From positions 10,416,001 through 10,480,000 of the forward strand of contig NC_134758.1 in the NCBI RefSeq assembly GCF_050436995.1: a stretch of DNA of 64,000 bases. Direction: 5' to 3'. Each line of letters starts with the position of its first letter. The stretch's first letter is position 1. Under the pieces are notes generated by a model that was not told the origin of the DNA, searched no databases, and saw only the letters and a program-made list of their open reading frames with translations. The position numbers were made by a program, and so were the translations under genes. Below are positions 1 to 11,269 of this stretch, piece after piece. The DNA comes from Anticarsia gemmatalis. Its lineage: Eukaryota; Arthropoda; Insecta; Lepidoptera; Erebidae.

Positions 1-1845
1 AGGGGTGGTCGTGGCGGTGTCTCTTGACATCGCCAACGCTTTTAACACTATTCCCTGGAGCTGCATCCTCGCTGCGCTCAGCCACCACCGCGTGCCGGAG
101 TACCTGCGGAGAGTCTTGTCATCGTATCTCTCCGACAGGTCCGTAACGTATCCCACGCGGGATGGGTGGCGCCGGAGGGTCGTCAAATGCGGTGTTCCGC
201 AGGGGTCAGTTCTTGGTCCGACCCTATGGAACATCGCCTACGATTGGGTGCTGCGGGAACCACTCGTGGCGGGGGTCGACGTGACTTGCTACGCCGACGA
301 TACCCTCGTCACGGCCCGCGGCAATACATACCCGGAGGCGGCCCTCTTGGCCACGACCGGTGTCGCCGAAATAGTCAGTAGAATTCGGCGCCTAGGGCTA
401 GTGGTAGCCCTAGAGAAATCCGAGGCCATTTGTTTCCACGGGCCTCGGAAAGCGCCGCCGGTCGGAGCGCAGCTAGTGGTGGGCGGAGTTTCCATCAGCG
501 TCGGTAAGACGATGCGGTATCTGGGCATCGTTCTGGACAGCAGATGGAACTTTCGGGAGCACTTCCGTCGCCTCGCGCCCAAACTTGTCGGGGCCGCGGG
601 GGCATTGGGAAGACTGCTGCCGAACCTGGGGGGACCCTCGGGCGCATGCCGTCGTCTCTACACCGGCGTTGTGCGTTCGATGGCTCTCTACGGGGCGCCC
701 ATCTGGGTGGATGCCCTGAATCGCCGGAATATTGCGGTCCTCCAAAGACCGCAGCGAGTGATGGCGATCAGGGCCATACGGGGATACGTGACCGTCAGCT
801 TTGAGGCGGCATGTGTCCTCGCCGGGACTCCCCCGTGGGACCTCGAGGCTCGTGCCCTGGCGGAACGCTACCGCCAGGTGAGAGCAGGGGAGGTCGAGGG
901 GACCGGATCGCTGCAAACGGGGGCAATGGCGCGGCGTCAGTTCCGCGCCGAAATCCTCCGGCAGTGGTCCGAGCGGTTGGAGGAGCCAAGCGCCGGTGTT
1001 CTGACCATCGGCGCTATCCGACCGGTCCTGGATCGGTGGGTCAACAGGCGGCACGGTACGATGACCTTCCGGCTGACGCAGGTCCTCTCCGGACACGGCT
1101 GCTTCGGGAGGTACCTGTGTCGGATAGCCGGCAGAGAGGCATCGATGGCTTGCCATCATTGCGGCTGCGCCGAGGACACGGCGGGACACACACTCGCCGT
1201 GTGTTCGGCGTGGTCAGGGCCACGTGCGGCGCTAGTTGACGCCACCGGAGCCGATCTGTCGCTCTCGGCCATATGCCAGGCCATGGTCGACAGCGACGAG
1301 GCATGGAGCGCAATGGTCACCTTCTGCGAAGAGGTGATCAAGCGCAAGGAGGAAGCGGAGCGGGTCAGAGAGCTGGATCCCCTGGCTGACCCAATCCGAC
1401 GACGCCGCGTCGGGCGCAGGCGTGCGGCGCATGAGCGCCGTCTTCCTCCTTAACGGGGACCTCCGGGCGGCGGATATGGGACATCCGTCGTCCACAGGAG
1501 TGGTGAGGTTCCCCGGTAGGTGATGGGCGGGTGGTGTCACGCCCATCGTCTCTGGTGTTTGATGCCGTCACTATCCACCCAGACGGCATCACCCAAGGAA
1601 GGGCCCCCGTGGTGGGGCAAGCCGCGCATGGCGTGCGTCTTGCGGTGCTTGCGTATAGCGGTTATCCCGGCGCACGTCGTAGCGGAAGCGGTTGGACACC
1701 CGTCAGGTGTTTTAGTGGGCTCTCTCGGTGGACCACATACCCCGTTTGCGCCGTCCCAGCGCGGCGGGGACCTAGCCGGTGGGTCGTCCCTCTACAGCGA
1801 CCCCGAATGGTTTCCCTGACGGAAAAAAAAAAAAAAAAAAAAAAA
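1..1845 (+). mobile_element. R1-clade non-LTR retrotransposon, 3' part
   Basis: The 3' part of a LINE enters from the left window edge. It contains the end of ORF2, a 3' UTR of about 370 bases (1454-1821) and a poly(A) run at 1822-1845. The body is GC-rich, unlike the surrounding AT-rich DNA. The next base after the tail belongs to the 3' untranslated end of the oppositely oriented LINE at 1846-3600. The R1-like element therefore probably inserted into that element, or the two meet tail to tail. The 5' end and target-site duplication lie outside the window. Clade assignment rests on protein motifs only. Confidence 0.85.
2..1453 (+). CDS. Reverse transcriptase (ORF2 C-terminal part), R1-clade LINE
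   Basis: The frame is open from the window edge to the TAA at 1451-1453, about 483 codons, so this is the C-terminal half of a retrotransposon ORF2. RT motif A (SLDIANAFNT) comes within the first 15 residues. Motif B (GVPQGSVLGPTLWN) is near residue 65 and the catalytic CYADDTLV near residue 95. The thumb-like stretch MRYLGIVLDSRWNF follows. No RNase H domain is visible. Near residue 380 lies a zinc-knuckle-like CHHCGC..GHTLAVC motif, typical of the R1 group. There are no internal stops and the catalytic YADD is intact. The N-terminal endonuclease would lie to the left. The call as an R1-group RT is firm; the exact family (TRAS, SART, R1 or another) cannot be decided. Confidence 0.88.
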   Translation, partial: GVVVAVSLDIANAFNTIPWSCILAALSHHRVPEYLRRVLSSYLSDRSVTYPTRDGWRRRVVKCGVPQGSVLGPTLWNIAYDWVLREPLVAGVDVTCYADDTLVTARGNTYPEAALLATTGVAEIVSRIRRLGLVVALEKSEAICFHGPRKAPPVGAQLVVGGVSISVGKTMRYLGIVLDSRWNFREHFRRLAPKLVGAAGALGRLLPNLGGPSGACRRLYTGVVRSMALYGAPIWVDALNRRNIAVLQRPQRVMAIRAIRGYVTVSFEAACVLAGTPPWDLEARALAERYRQVRAGEVEGTGSLQTGAMARRQFRAEILRQWSERLEEPSAGVLTIGAIRPVLDRWVNRRHGTMTFRLTQVLSGHGCFGRYLCRIAGREASMACHHCGCAEDTAGHTLAVCSAWSGPRAALVDATGADLSLSAICQAMVDSDEAWSAMVTFCEEVIKRKEEAERVRELDPLADPIRRRRVGRRRAAHERRLPP

Positions 1846-3600
1846 GGTTTCCTGGGCTTTTTCCGCACTTAGCCTCTTAAATGGGCCTTTGTGCGTGTAT
1901 CTACCCTCTCTCATTGTTGCGTTGATTCACCCTCACTCCAGCCATCCTAGTTCCTCCCAGAACTTCAGTAGCTTTTTCAAGTTGCTGCAGGCTTCCTGGA
2001 GTGTTGTTGTCAATATTTTTGTTCGCGCTCGTTGGTCCGCCACGCTGTTGCATTCCACAAGTACATGTTGTGGTGTTTCCTCTGCCTCCATGCATCCTCT
2101 GCACAGAGGGCTGTCCGTCACACCTATTGTACATAGATGTTTGTTTAGGGGACAATGGCCGGTTAGGATTCCTATTACCTTGCGTATTTTGTCCCTTTTT
2201 AGACTGATAAGGTTGCGGGCAAGATTCTTAGGTGCCACCGGAACTGCAGCCTTAGTTTGCCTGCAACCTTTGCTGTTGTTCCATTCTTTTAGGTGTTTCG
2301 CTTCGGTGTTTCTGTTCAGCCAAGATTTAATTTGTGCTTGGGGGATAGGCAGTAGTGGTTCCGGTCCAAGTACTGTTCCATTTGATCCCCTTTTAGCTAG
2401 TTCATCAGCTGCATCGTTTCCCATTGAATTGCTGTGCCCTTTGATCCATTGCAGGGTAACTGTGTTCGTACGTGCAATAGCCTGGAGCACATTATGGCAT
2501 TCCAGAACAAGGGCAGATGTTATAACGTTATTTTGTAAGGCTTGTAGCATGGATGCACTGTCCGAGACAATTTTTATTTTAAAGTCTCTGACATCTCTGG
2601 CTGCGACTGCTTGTGCTGCCTTAGTGATTCCTATACATTCTGCTTGGAAGATTGTATTTAGTTTGTCTAGGGTGGCTGATATTTTGATATTTAGATCGTT
2701 CGAGAAGACGCCGGCTCCTGTACCAAATGCGGTTTTGGATCCGTCAGTGTATATCCTAACTTCGTTGATGCCAGAGTCATCTTTAGATTCCTCTTTGAGT
2801 TGGATATTGTATCTTCTGTCAAAAACGTGGTGACATGGCGTTTTATCTGTAGGTGCATCGAGAAGTGGTATTTCCTTCAGGATACCTTGCAGAATTTTGG
2901 TGTGTGTTGTTTCTGGGTTCTGCTGCCATAGCCCGTTTGCTTTTAGTCTTAAGGCAGCCGCTTGTGCCTCCTCCTGTATAACCAAATCTAAGGGCCTAAG
3001 GTTTAGGAGGTACTCAAGTGCATTTGATGGAGTGGTTTTCATGCATCCAGTGGTGGCTACACATGCTAGGCGTTGTGTGCTCTGGAGTTTTGTTTTTACC
3101 GTTGTCAGTTGTGTTCTGGGCCACCATACAACTGCTCCGTAGGTGATAGAAGGTCTGATAACTGATGTGTATAGCCAGAGTGTTATGTTTGGGTTGAGAC
3201 CCCATTTGTTACCAACCATTCTTCTACACTGGCCGAACGCTATGCAGGCCTTCCTAGTTTTTGCTTCAATATGACTCGCCCAATTCAACTTGTTGTCAAG
3301 AACCATGCCCAGATATTTCACTTGAGTTGACAGGGTGAGTTTGGTGTTAAATAGTTTTAGTAGTTCGAGGTCCGGTAACTTCCTTTTGTTGGTGAAAAGG
3401 ATAAGTTCTGTTTTTTTGGGGTTTACTGATAGTTGGTGTTCTTCACACCAGTTTTCTATAATCTGAAAAGCTGAGCGCATTATTTTGCATAGTACGTTTT
3501 CAGCTGTCCCATTTATCAGTATTGCTAGGTCATCTGCATATCCAATAGTAGTGTACCCTTTTTTGTTTAGACTAGTTAGGAGGCTATCAAGAGAAGAGAC
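1846..3600 (-). mobile_element. 5'-truncated non-LTR retrotransposon with RNase H
   Basis: This is the 3' part of an I/LOA-type LINE on the minus strand. Coding similarity stops abruptly at about 3600, where an in-frame stop lies just upstream in the flank (3607-3609). This is typical 5' truncation from incomplete reverse transcription. The 3' UTR, about 87 bases at 1846-1932, is cut by the poly(A) end of the plus-strand R1-like element, so this copy's own tail and duplication are not visible. Confidence 0.82.
1933..3600 (-). CDS. Truncated LINE ORF2: RT palm end, RNase H, zinc knuckle
   Basis: The frame is open from 3600 to the TGA at 1933-1935, about 555 codons. It starts inside the RT domain just before the catalytic GYADDLAIL (about 3540). 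The RT thumb (VKYLGMVLDNKLNW) follows. A complete-looking RNase H domain comes next, with its acidic residues in IYTDGSKT, QAECIG, VSDSASM and NDAADELA. The C-terminus has a CRGCMEAEETPQHVLVEC knuckle. The finger domain and endonuclease are missing, so the copy cannot move on its own. An RNase H after the RT fits the I/LOA/R1 group rather than CR1 or RTE. The uninterrupted frame suggests the insertion is fairly recent. Confidence 0.85.
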   Translation of the reverse strand, partial: VSSLDSLLTSLNKKGYTTIGYADDLAILINGTAENVLCKIMRSAFQIIENWCEEHQLSVNPKKTELILFTNKRKLPDLELLKLFNTKLTLSTQVKYLGMVLDNKLNWASHIEAKTRKACIAFGQCRRMVGNKWGLNPNITLWLYTSVIRPSITYGAVVWWPRTQLTTVKTKLQSTQRLACVATTGCMKTTPSNALEYLLNLRPLDLVIQEEAQAAALRLKANGLWQQNPETTHTKILQGILKEIPLLDAPTDKTPCHHVFDRRYNIQLKEESKDDSGINEVRIYTDGSKTAFGTGAGVFSNDLNIKISATLDKLNTIFQAECIGITKAAQAVAARDVRDFKIKIVSDSASMLQALQNNVITSALVLECHNVLQAIARTNTVTLQWIKGHSNSMGNDAADELAKRGSNGTVLGPEPLLPIPQAQIKSWLNRNTEAKHLKEWNNSKGCRQTKAAVPVAPKNLARNLISLKRDKIRKVIGILTGHCPLNKHLCTIGVTDSPLCRGCMEAEETPQHVLVECNSVADQRARTKILTTTLQEACSNLKKLLKFWEELGWLE

Positions 3601-3601
3601 C

Positions 3602-4880
3602 TTATTCTATAATAATATGTAGGAATTAACCGTCATAGCGACTACGACTAATCGTAAAATCAGTTTATTAAATTATCTTTACATACATAAAGGAAGACCT
3701 CAAGAACAACAATAGATCCAATTGAAAAACGTAAAACATTATATTCAAAAGATAACTCAAGTAATTTACGAGTGCATTGTTTAATATAATAATAGGAAAC
3801 GTTAAAACAAGTAGTTTTATGCTGAACGTAATTTATATGTTAATGTATTGCAAACGCTTGTTATACTGAATGACAGGTATAATCGACGGCATAAATATAT
3901 TAGTTTATTACCATGGGTTTATAGACAACGATTTTTTTAGCTGATGGCGGAAGAAATTGTTAGCTACCGGTATTTTTTTATGATTAAGCATTGTGAAATG
4001 CTTATGGACAGTTCAGTTATAGGCGACAATGTAGTAGTACTTTCGCATGCACGATAACTTAATTATAATTTAGAATGAAGTATGTTTCCAAAATAAAGTA
4101 CCAGAGAACCGCATATCATTGAACCAATAATATTAAAAATTCTGTATTTAGTTTACCTCTAAGTTTCCTATCAAGTTTTTAGAATGTAGAATGCGTGAAT
4201 AACACGCTCCTACGTCAGACTTAGGTTCCACTCTCAGATACAAGAAATATATCTGATATGTAATCCACAAAAATAGTTCCGTGTTAAGTCACTTTTGTCA
4301 TTAATCGCTTTTGACACTAAGTACGATCTTAGGGCGAGAGTATTTATCTAAAAATAAAAAAAACAGAAAGGACCTATAGGAATTATATAGGTAGGAGACC
4401 AAAAGTTGGCTCTAGCTAGACTGTGATAATTTTATCTATTGCATGCGAATTTCACTCGCTTTACATTACAAAATGATATTCAAACTGCACAAACAAGAAT
4501 ACCACAATGCTTCTTTTAAATATTACGTGCATTTGATGTAAACAATCTTTAAATAAAACACGAACTGGTTTTAAATGTATGACGAAAGTTGCTACGTTTA
4601 TTTATGTTTGTATATAACTGGATGGTACGGATATAGATTTTTAAATCGATATTTTGCTGTTATAAATGGCGATGCGAAGGCGAGACTTTATGCATTCGTG
4701 GACTATTGAACAGATTTAAATGAAATTTAATATATGGTTTAGCGAAGATTTCAGTGTTTTGACGATTAAATCATACTTTTGCGTAGTATTTTTAAGCCTT
4801 TAATCTTGTATGACTGATATCTTGTCAATTTTTGTAACATTTATATTTATTGAAACAAGGTCTGGTGCGCGTATTACTCG
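3602..4880. other. Non-coding AT-rich stretch
   Basis: No coding exon, RNA gene or recognisable repeat was found between the truncated LINE and the dispersed repeat at 4.9 kb. Confidence 0.5.
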
Positions 4881-4884
4881 TAAC

Positions 4885-5040
4885 GTAACCAGCGGTCCTT
4901 AATGACAAGATGTATGGATGTGAATGAAGCAATGGTAGTTTGTAAGGATCGTACTAAGTGGCGCTCTTTGGTCTCTACCTACACCTTTCGGAAAAAGGCG
5001 TGATATTACACGTGTATGTATGTAAATCATATTTTTTGCT
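4885..5040 (+). repeat. Dispersed lepidopteran repeat (AAGTGGCGCTCTTTGG family)
   Basis: The core GTACTAAGTGGCGCTCTTTGG is followed by CTACACCTTTCGG and a GTATGTATGTA tail. Related plus-strand copies lie near 7445-7545, 41145-41320 and 58158-58245. Reversed copies are near 8245-8275, 37232-37310, 38995-39055 and 43545-43612. This is a recurrent family; its class is not evident. Confidence 0.6.
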
Positions 5041-6479
5041 ATAGCATTGCCATAAAGAAAAATGCTGGGAATTTCTCGTTTCTCTTTCATAATAATTCAT
5101 ATGTATAATAGCTTGTTTCTTTTATTTACAACTTATATTCCCATTGTTTATAGAAAGAAAACAGATTATCAAGAACGAACATAACGATTTATTTAACCCT
5201 ATCTATTCTATCAAGAAAATAATATATATTTTGTACGTAAATGTACTTGTTAAAATCTTCACCATTACTGATATATGTTAAGGTCTTGACAACCAGATTA
5301 TATGCTTACCAATGACTATTTCGTAATTAAAAACCTTCAAAATTCCAATAACAAGAATATCAAGACAATAATTCCAAACGAAGTAAAAGAAAAAAAACGT
5401 TAGACGCGATAGTTCTTTTACATTAACAAAAATTTTCAATACCAAAAATTAACAGAATCATTCCCTTGAATATACCAACAACACGAAGAGAAAGTTCCCA
5501 TTGTATTTACACCCAATTTATAAAAGCAAATCAAAACTTTCCCACAAAGTTTTCAAAATACGCCGCATCTCCGGTGCAATGCCTGCACTAGATAACAAAC
5601 AATCACTATTGTCATATCAGAGTGACACGTTACAGCTGACTGAATTAGTTTCACCATTTCCTAGTGTCAATAAACCTTCAATGAGAATGGCTAATTGTGA
5701 AAGAATTGACACCGCAATGGTGAAAAAATCCATATACTATGGATTTTTGAGCCTTGCCTTAATATGATTTTTTGTTATAGTCTCTCTCTCTTCTCTTTTT
5801 AGTATGGTTGACATCTCTTTAAGTGTCAGGAGAAAAGGAATTTCTGCGTAGCGAGCAGAGTTGTTAAATGTTTGTACTAAGCTAATGAAATTTCAAAACT
5901 ATTCATCAATGCATAGTATAAAACCTTCCGTTTGATTTGTCACTTCTGCCAAATTGCTTTGTGTCAAAAGTTAGATCTGTCTAGACCCCTATTTTATGAT
6001 ACTTTATTAATTTTATTATAAGAATGAGTGTTTAAACTTTGCTTTAGAGCTAAAGGAGATCTCTCTGGCCATGGTACTACATCGGCAAATGTATTTATAA
6101 ATTTTTGAAAGCCAGTTGCCATGATCGAGGATAAAATCAAGGCGATTGCGCAATACCGATCGCACGTTGAAAATTATCAAACAAAATGTTTAGAATTTGA
6201 AATAATAATAGATTAGCTGACATTGAAACTATTGATAATTTGATATTTATCTTTGTTAAATATCTAATCTGTCTATTGTTTACAAATGATTGTGACTTGT
6301 TCTCGAATTTTGTATTAGGTGTTGATTGCAAGGTCTCTGATAGAGCCACGATGACCAACACAATCTTATATTAAGTCATTAAAGGAGCTATTGTGAGGTT
6401 ACTGAATGTCTCCTAACTTAGAAGAAGTCACAGAAATCATCCATTGATTTATAGTACACTGACGTAAGCTGAGAACAGA
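5041..6479. other. Non-coding AT-rich stretch
   Basis: No gene is supported. The open frame at 5501-5767 has no family resemblance. A perfect short hairpin (AAAAATCCATA, 3-base loop, TATGGATTTTT) lies around 5727-5752. Confidence 0.45.
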
Positions 6480-6660
6480 AGTGCGTGGGAAAATGAACGA
6501 GAGACCTTTGCCCTGCAATGAAACACTGATAGACTGTAAACAAATAAATAAATAATAATTATAGTAAATTTATTTTATGAACACAAGACCCAACTCCTCC
6601 CCTAATTCGGAAGGAGACCCTTTCCCAGCAGTAGGACCACAATTGGTCAAGGTAAATATA
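6480..6660 (+). repeat. 3' ends of a common lepidopteran LINE-like repeat
   Basis: GAGACCTTTGCCCTGCAATG followed by an AATAAATAAATAATAATTA tail (about 6500-6560) resembles the 3' end of a LINE family abundant in Lepidoptera. A second fragment at about 6590-6645 carries the reversed core CTTTCCCAGCAGTAGGACC. Confidence 0.5.
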
Positions 6661-7173
6661 AGGCCATTTTTAATCTCTTGTTTAAGGATAGGCAATGACC
6701 ACTCTGTCTGTTTCTTAATCTTAATGCCGATAATTTAATACAAGATTTTTAAGATAATAACACTAAAACGGTACTAAACAGTACTCCAACAACGGTTCAT
6801 AATTAAGCTCATTGAACAAACAACACAATATACGTGTATTTTCATGTTATTTTCTTAAACAATATGACAATCATCATTGTCTTCGTACAATGTACAATAA
6901 GTAATACATCGGTAATGTTCGTGCATCACGCGAATATAACTTTTTCAAACTTACTTACATTAACTAGAAAACAGGGTATAGGCAATTTTCTTAGCAATTT
7001 CATCGCAATCACTTACAATTTATCGTTTTTTATTTGTTATTTACTGCGGATCAGATAAGTTTTATGAACAATAATGCAATATGAAGGGATATCCTTTAAA
7101 GGTTAAGTGTTTGGGAACTGACACAATGCAAGGATTTACGAGTATGTTATCATTCGGCAACTACCGATTACTA

Positions 7174-7416
7174 CTATTTGAAAGCCCTGACGTCTATGTA
7201 TCTATTCAGTCCATTTTTATGTCTGATCAATCCGGGGGTCTCCACATATTATAATTATTTAAAAGTTTAAACTTCCTTACTCCAAGTAAAGAATCCTTGC
7301 GATGTTCAATATTTGAAAGTCCTGACCTCTACATATATGTTTCTATGTCTGATCAACCCGGGGGTCTCCACATATTATTGAAAAGTTTTAACTCACTAAC
7401 TCCAAGTAAAGATTCC
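7174..7416. repeat. Tandem direct repeat, about 120 bases x 2
   Basis: Two diverged copies (about 7174-7295 and 7309-7416) share ATTTGAAAG.CCTGAC, GTCTGATCAA.CCGGGGGTCT and CTCCAAGTAAAGA.TCC in the same order. The second copy is slightly shorter. It looks like a local duplication of unique sequence. Confidence 0.75.
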
Positions 7417-7444
7417 CTATAATCTTTGAATTATAAGCTTTTTA

Positions 7445-7545
7445 CAGAGCAAGGTAAGTTTATAAGAATCGTCAAGTGGCGATCTCTGGACTTTGCGTAC
7501 CCCTGTGGGAAAAGGGCCTGATTTTGTACATGTATGTATGTTATA
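7445..7545 (+). repeat. Dispersed repeat, same family as 4885-5040
   Basis: It shares the core AAGTGGCGATCTCTGGACTT, GGGAAAAGGGCCTGATT and a GTATGTATGT tail with the copy at 4.9 kb. Confidence 0.55.
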
Positions 7546-8125
7546 ATATAATTTCCTTCATAATCCAACAATATCTTAACATAATAAAGTCTATTTAAAG
7601 AAATTCTCTGCACAAACTAACGGTACAAAGATAAAATGAGACGTAGCAAGAGCAAAGGTCAAGTGAAGGTTACGCAACGTGTTTGCGACATCTCTTAGGT
7701 AAAAGTTGTGCACATTTTTATTTCAAATATATTATATATTAAACATATAATTGCATCTCAGCATTAATTTGAAAATTACAGACAATCTTACAAAAAAACA
7801 AGTGCTAAAGATTTTTTATTCCTCCTATACCAGAAGCCAGTAAACAAAAACAAAAATTATAAAAGTCCTCAAAGTTTTTTCTTCCTACAATACCAAAACT
7901 CATACAGTCAGTAAACACAAATATGATCGAAAAACAGGAAGATGTCAAAAGTATGGATACGACGTGTCAAGGGCGGGTGAGTCAACCGGCCGAGTTACCG
8001 TAACCTCTTACACACAGCTGATAACGAGATAATCGAGACCATGTCCGTCAAATGTACTACGTCCGGTTCAATGTTGTCAAATGTATTTTATATTAAATAG
8101 TCCAATTTAATTACAATAAAGACTG

Positions 8126-8215
8126 TATATTAGGTCGGGGAAAAAGTCTTTTCGCATTATAGTATGTATGAACTTGTAATAAAATCTCTTTGGCTTCAAT
8201 AATTACAAACCTAAT
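8126..8215 (+). repeat. Mariner-like terminal fragment (solo end)
   Basis: A sequence starting TTAGGTCGGGGAAAAAGTC resembles terminal sequences of lepidopteran mariner-type MITEs. Only one end is present and no opposite terminus was found nearby. Confidence 0.4.
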
Positions 8216-9484
8216 ATTTTACGTACATAAAACCACAACGTTCCCCATAGGGGTAGGTTAAAGGCTAAAGAACGTCACTTGTTACGAATTTACGGTTTCT
8301 ACAAACTTTCTTTGCTTTATTCAGAATCAACATACAATTTAGATATAATTAGTACTTACATCTTGGTCTATAATGTACAATATATTAAAAGAATAATTCA
8401 ACATAGCATTTTCAGGACTGTCAAAAAAGCACGTATCAGTGTATATTTTCTTAGCAAACATTTCAAATATTCATATAGAATCGTCTTTTACAATATTTGG
8501 GATATATGACATTGAAAAACCGATGAGATGGCAAGAAAGGTCAACGACATCAACTCGCGAAGATTTTTAAAACCACAAAAACGATACCCATACTGTCTGG
8601 TACAGCAGAAAACAACTCTTTATTCTTTAAATGGTTGTATTATAAACATAAAAACCTAATTTGTATATCAATCTGTATTATTTATTTATTTATTAGCAGA
8701 CATGCAGTTGTATACAACTGGTTAATGTCTGTATCCTGGTAATTCACTATGATGTAATCATTCATTTAACAAATATTTGTCTCGTCTATTTTTAAATTGA
8801 TTGACAGTTTCAGCTAAAAATAGAAATTAATGGCGTAACCTGCAGTAGTCAAAATATTTTAAAAACAACACTGTTGCATTTTCAGACTGAAATACCAGAA
8901 TAATGTATTACCCGTACAACGGTTAACTGAACACTTTCTAAATTCACATTAATTAGTCATTCCCCACAATATAACTTATGAACTGACATACTTTTTAGAG
9001 ACAAAAAAGATCCTTAGATTTTTTGTTTAATTTCTAAGAACGTTTCACTTGCACAACATTTGAAATCTTGACTTATGATAAGTATAAAAACTTGTACGAA
9101 ACTATCTAAGTGAAAAAGAAACTCACGTTTTTTAAGATACTAGTTAAAGCTTAAGGCATCGCTCTTGTGTTCCGTTCTGTGCTAATCCTTGATTTTATGT
9201 AATATCTTTACTAACAAAATATTCTGCAATTTAACCACTTTTACAGCTAAGTTTCTGTATGAATTTTAAGTAAAAGTAAATGTTATAACGTTGCTTCTTC
9301 TCATTCAACTTTATTGCTTTAAGAAACAAAAGAGAACATTGCAGTCACAACTAAACTAAGCATGGTCGTATCTAAATATCAGAACCAAAAAAAAATATAA
9401 TTCTATCAGTAAAAAAACATTTCATAATTTTGTAAGGCCTATAGGACAGCATCAAATTTCACAATTAGTACATTAATAACAGTA
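8216..9484. other. Non-coding stretch
   Basis: A reversed dispersed-repeat fragment is near 8245-8275 and a TTTA microsatellite near 8680-8695. Nothing else was recognised. Confidence 0.4.
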
Positions 9485-9679
9485 ATATCTTTAAATATAT
9501 AATTCTTCTGTAAGTGTGTATGTCACTGAACTTCTCTTAAACGACTGGACCGATTTTGATGAAATTTTTTATGTGTGTTCAAGGGGATCTGAGAATGGTT
9601 TAGATTCACAATTTCGTCCGCTGGACAATGTTTTTTTATTATTTTTTTATGGCAAAACAACGTTTGCCGGGTCAGCTAG
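9485..9679 (+). mobile_element. Non-autonomous Helitron, ends in CTAG
   Basis: An approximately 195-base copy contains CTTAAACGACTGGACCGATT and GTGTGTTCAAGGGGAT. It ends GTTTGCCGGGTCAGCTAG just before a T, the usual Helitron 3' terminus with a short hairpin before CTRR and insertion next to T. No protein is coded. I recognise it as a common lepidopteran Helitron family. Confidence 0.7.
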
Positions 9680-10149
9680 TACTCTATAAAATCACAGTAA
9701 AAAGAAAGAGAGAGTAAAGAAAATATCAAACGTTTTATAAATAGCGTCGTGACGCGTGTAGTATTAGTTTTTTATACGTCGCCGCGCACGCACGAATACC
9801 AATGACATTTTATTGCAATTTTAAAATAACTTGCACGTTTATATCCGTGTCAGTGACATGTTTATAATCAATGTTTGAGTAAAATATAACGCGAATAAAT
9901 TTTCTTTGATAAATCATTTTTAAGGCAGAAATAAAATATCAGTCATTTAATTCATTGAGGTCTAGATATTGATGTATGATTGTGGTAATGTCAGTGAAAG
10001 CATATTTTAAAACTTCTGTAACTAATAACAGTGATTCTTTTTTCGATGACTTACAATGAACAATTTTAAAGTAAGCAATTCCCTTTTCAGCGTCTTTTCT
10101 CCTCATCATCAACAAGTTAACCGTAACTAATAATTTCTATTATAATCAC

Positions 10150-10340
10150 TTCTTTAAGGACAATATGACATTACAATAGGCCAATAGTGTAAGGCCTTTC
10201 ATAGCTCGCAGAACCGACGGCCGTTGGGGCAGAAAGGTTCTAGAGTGGCGACCACGAACCGGGAAACGCAAGTCTTCGATACCCAAAAATTTTAGTCTTA
10301 AACCGACTACCACCATACAAATCCAGTCCCGGGACAAATG
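10150..10340 (+). pseudogene. RTE-like LINE ORF C-terminal fragment
   Basis: In the plus frame starting near 10217 the translation reads DGRWGRKVLEWRPRTGKR. This resembles the conserved C-terminal GRWGRKVLEWRPRTG motif of RTE-type LINEs found throughout Lepidoptera. The fragment is short with no intact domain and is a dead remnant. Confidence 0.6.
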
Positions 10341-11269
10341 TCGGCGACGCGGCTCATATTCAAACCACAATGGATTTGTATACTAGAGTTACGCAAGCAT
10401 CAATTTATTTAGCAGACAACAATGAACTGTAACCAATTACATGACGAGAAACCGTCACCGAAACATAGGTTTTATCTTAATACTACTCATGAAATATTTA
10501 TTACTTCCTCAGTTCTTATTCCTTTGTCGCCAGGAGCGTGTATAATTGTCAATAGAAGTAATATGAGTCATTGAACGTCACGAAATTATGCGTAAGCGCG
10601 ATAACGTTAACAATTCGTGTGTTAGTAAAAATATCCAGTTTTCTTAGTAATTGTTTGTTGAGACGCCTACAAATAACGTATTTAATGAAAAACAAATATA
10701 AATGTATCAATTCCAATATGTATTGGTAAGCCAGTATATTTCATGTTAGAATTAAACGAGTGGTTAAAAAAGTCCGATTTACTATATTGTACGCTTACTA
10801 AGATCTTGCCCGCTGAAAGGATTTTTTGTCAATAACATAGAAAAAAATTGTTTATATCGTCGTAAATATTCAGATTTTTTGAGTAGGTAATTCCATTTTG
10901 GCGGAAGAATAAAACTATAGGTAGCCATTACTTGAAGTTTAGTCATAAGTTAACAACTGTTATTGTAAAACATTTCCCTCGAGTGACATTTACGATTTGC
11001 ACTGAACGATAACACGAGATAACCTTCGACTTTAGGCCACTTATCAACACTTCTCACACAAACATTGACCATATTTTTATTAACCTGCATCCGTGTGATA
11101 ATAATAAATGATTACACTCGCTAATTAAGTCCAAAGGACTACAGCAACCTTACCCTTGCACGACGTTCATTCGGCATTCTCGATAATTGTTAAAATCAAT
11201 CAACGTCTGATAAACGACAATAAATCCAGAGGTCACGTGTTATCACACTATCCGCACTTGTAGAACACA
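10341..11269. other. Non-coding stretch
   Basis: No exon, RNA gene or recognised repeat was found. Confidence 0.45.

Noticed and set aside
166..1592. Several long frames on both strands overlapping the R1-like RT
   Set aside because: They are shadows created by the high GC content of the RT gene; none has a domain.
1889..2833. 314-codon plus-strand frame
   Set aside because: It is antisense to the RNase H-bearing LINE frame, which has all catalytic motifs.
5501..5767. 88-codon plus-strand frame
   Set aside because: No splice sites, domain or codon bias; AT-rich surroundings make such frames common.
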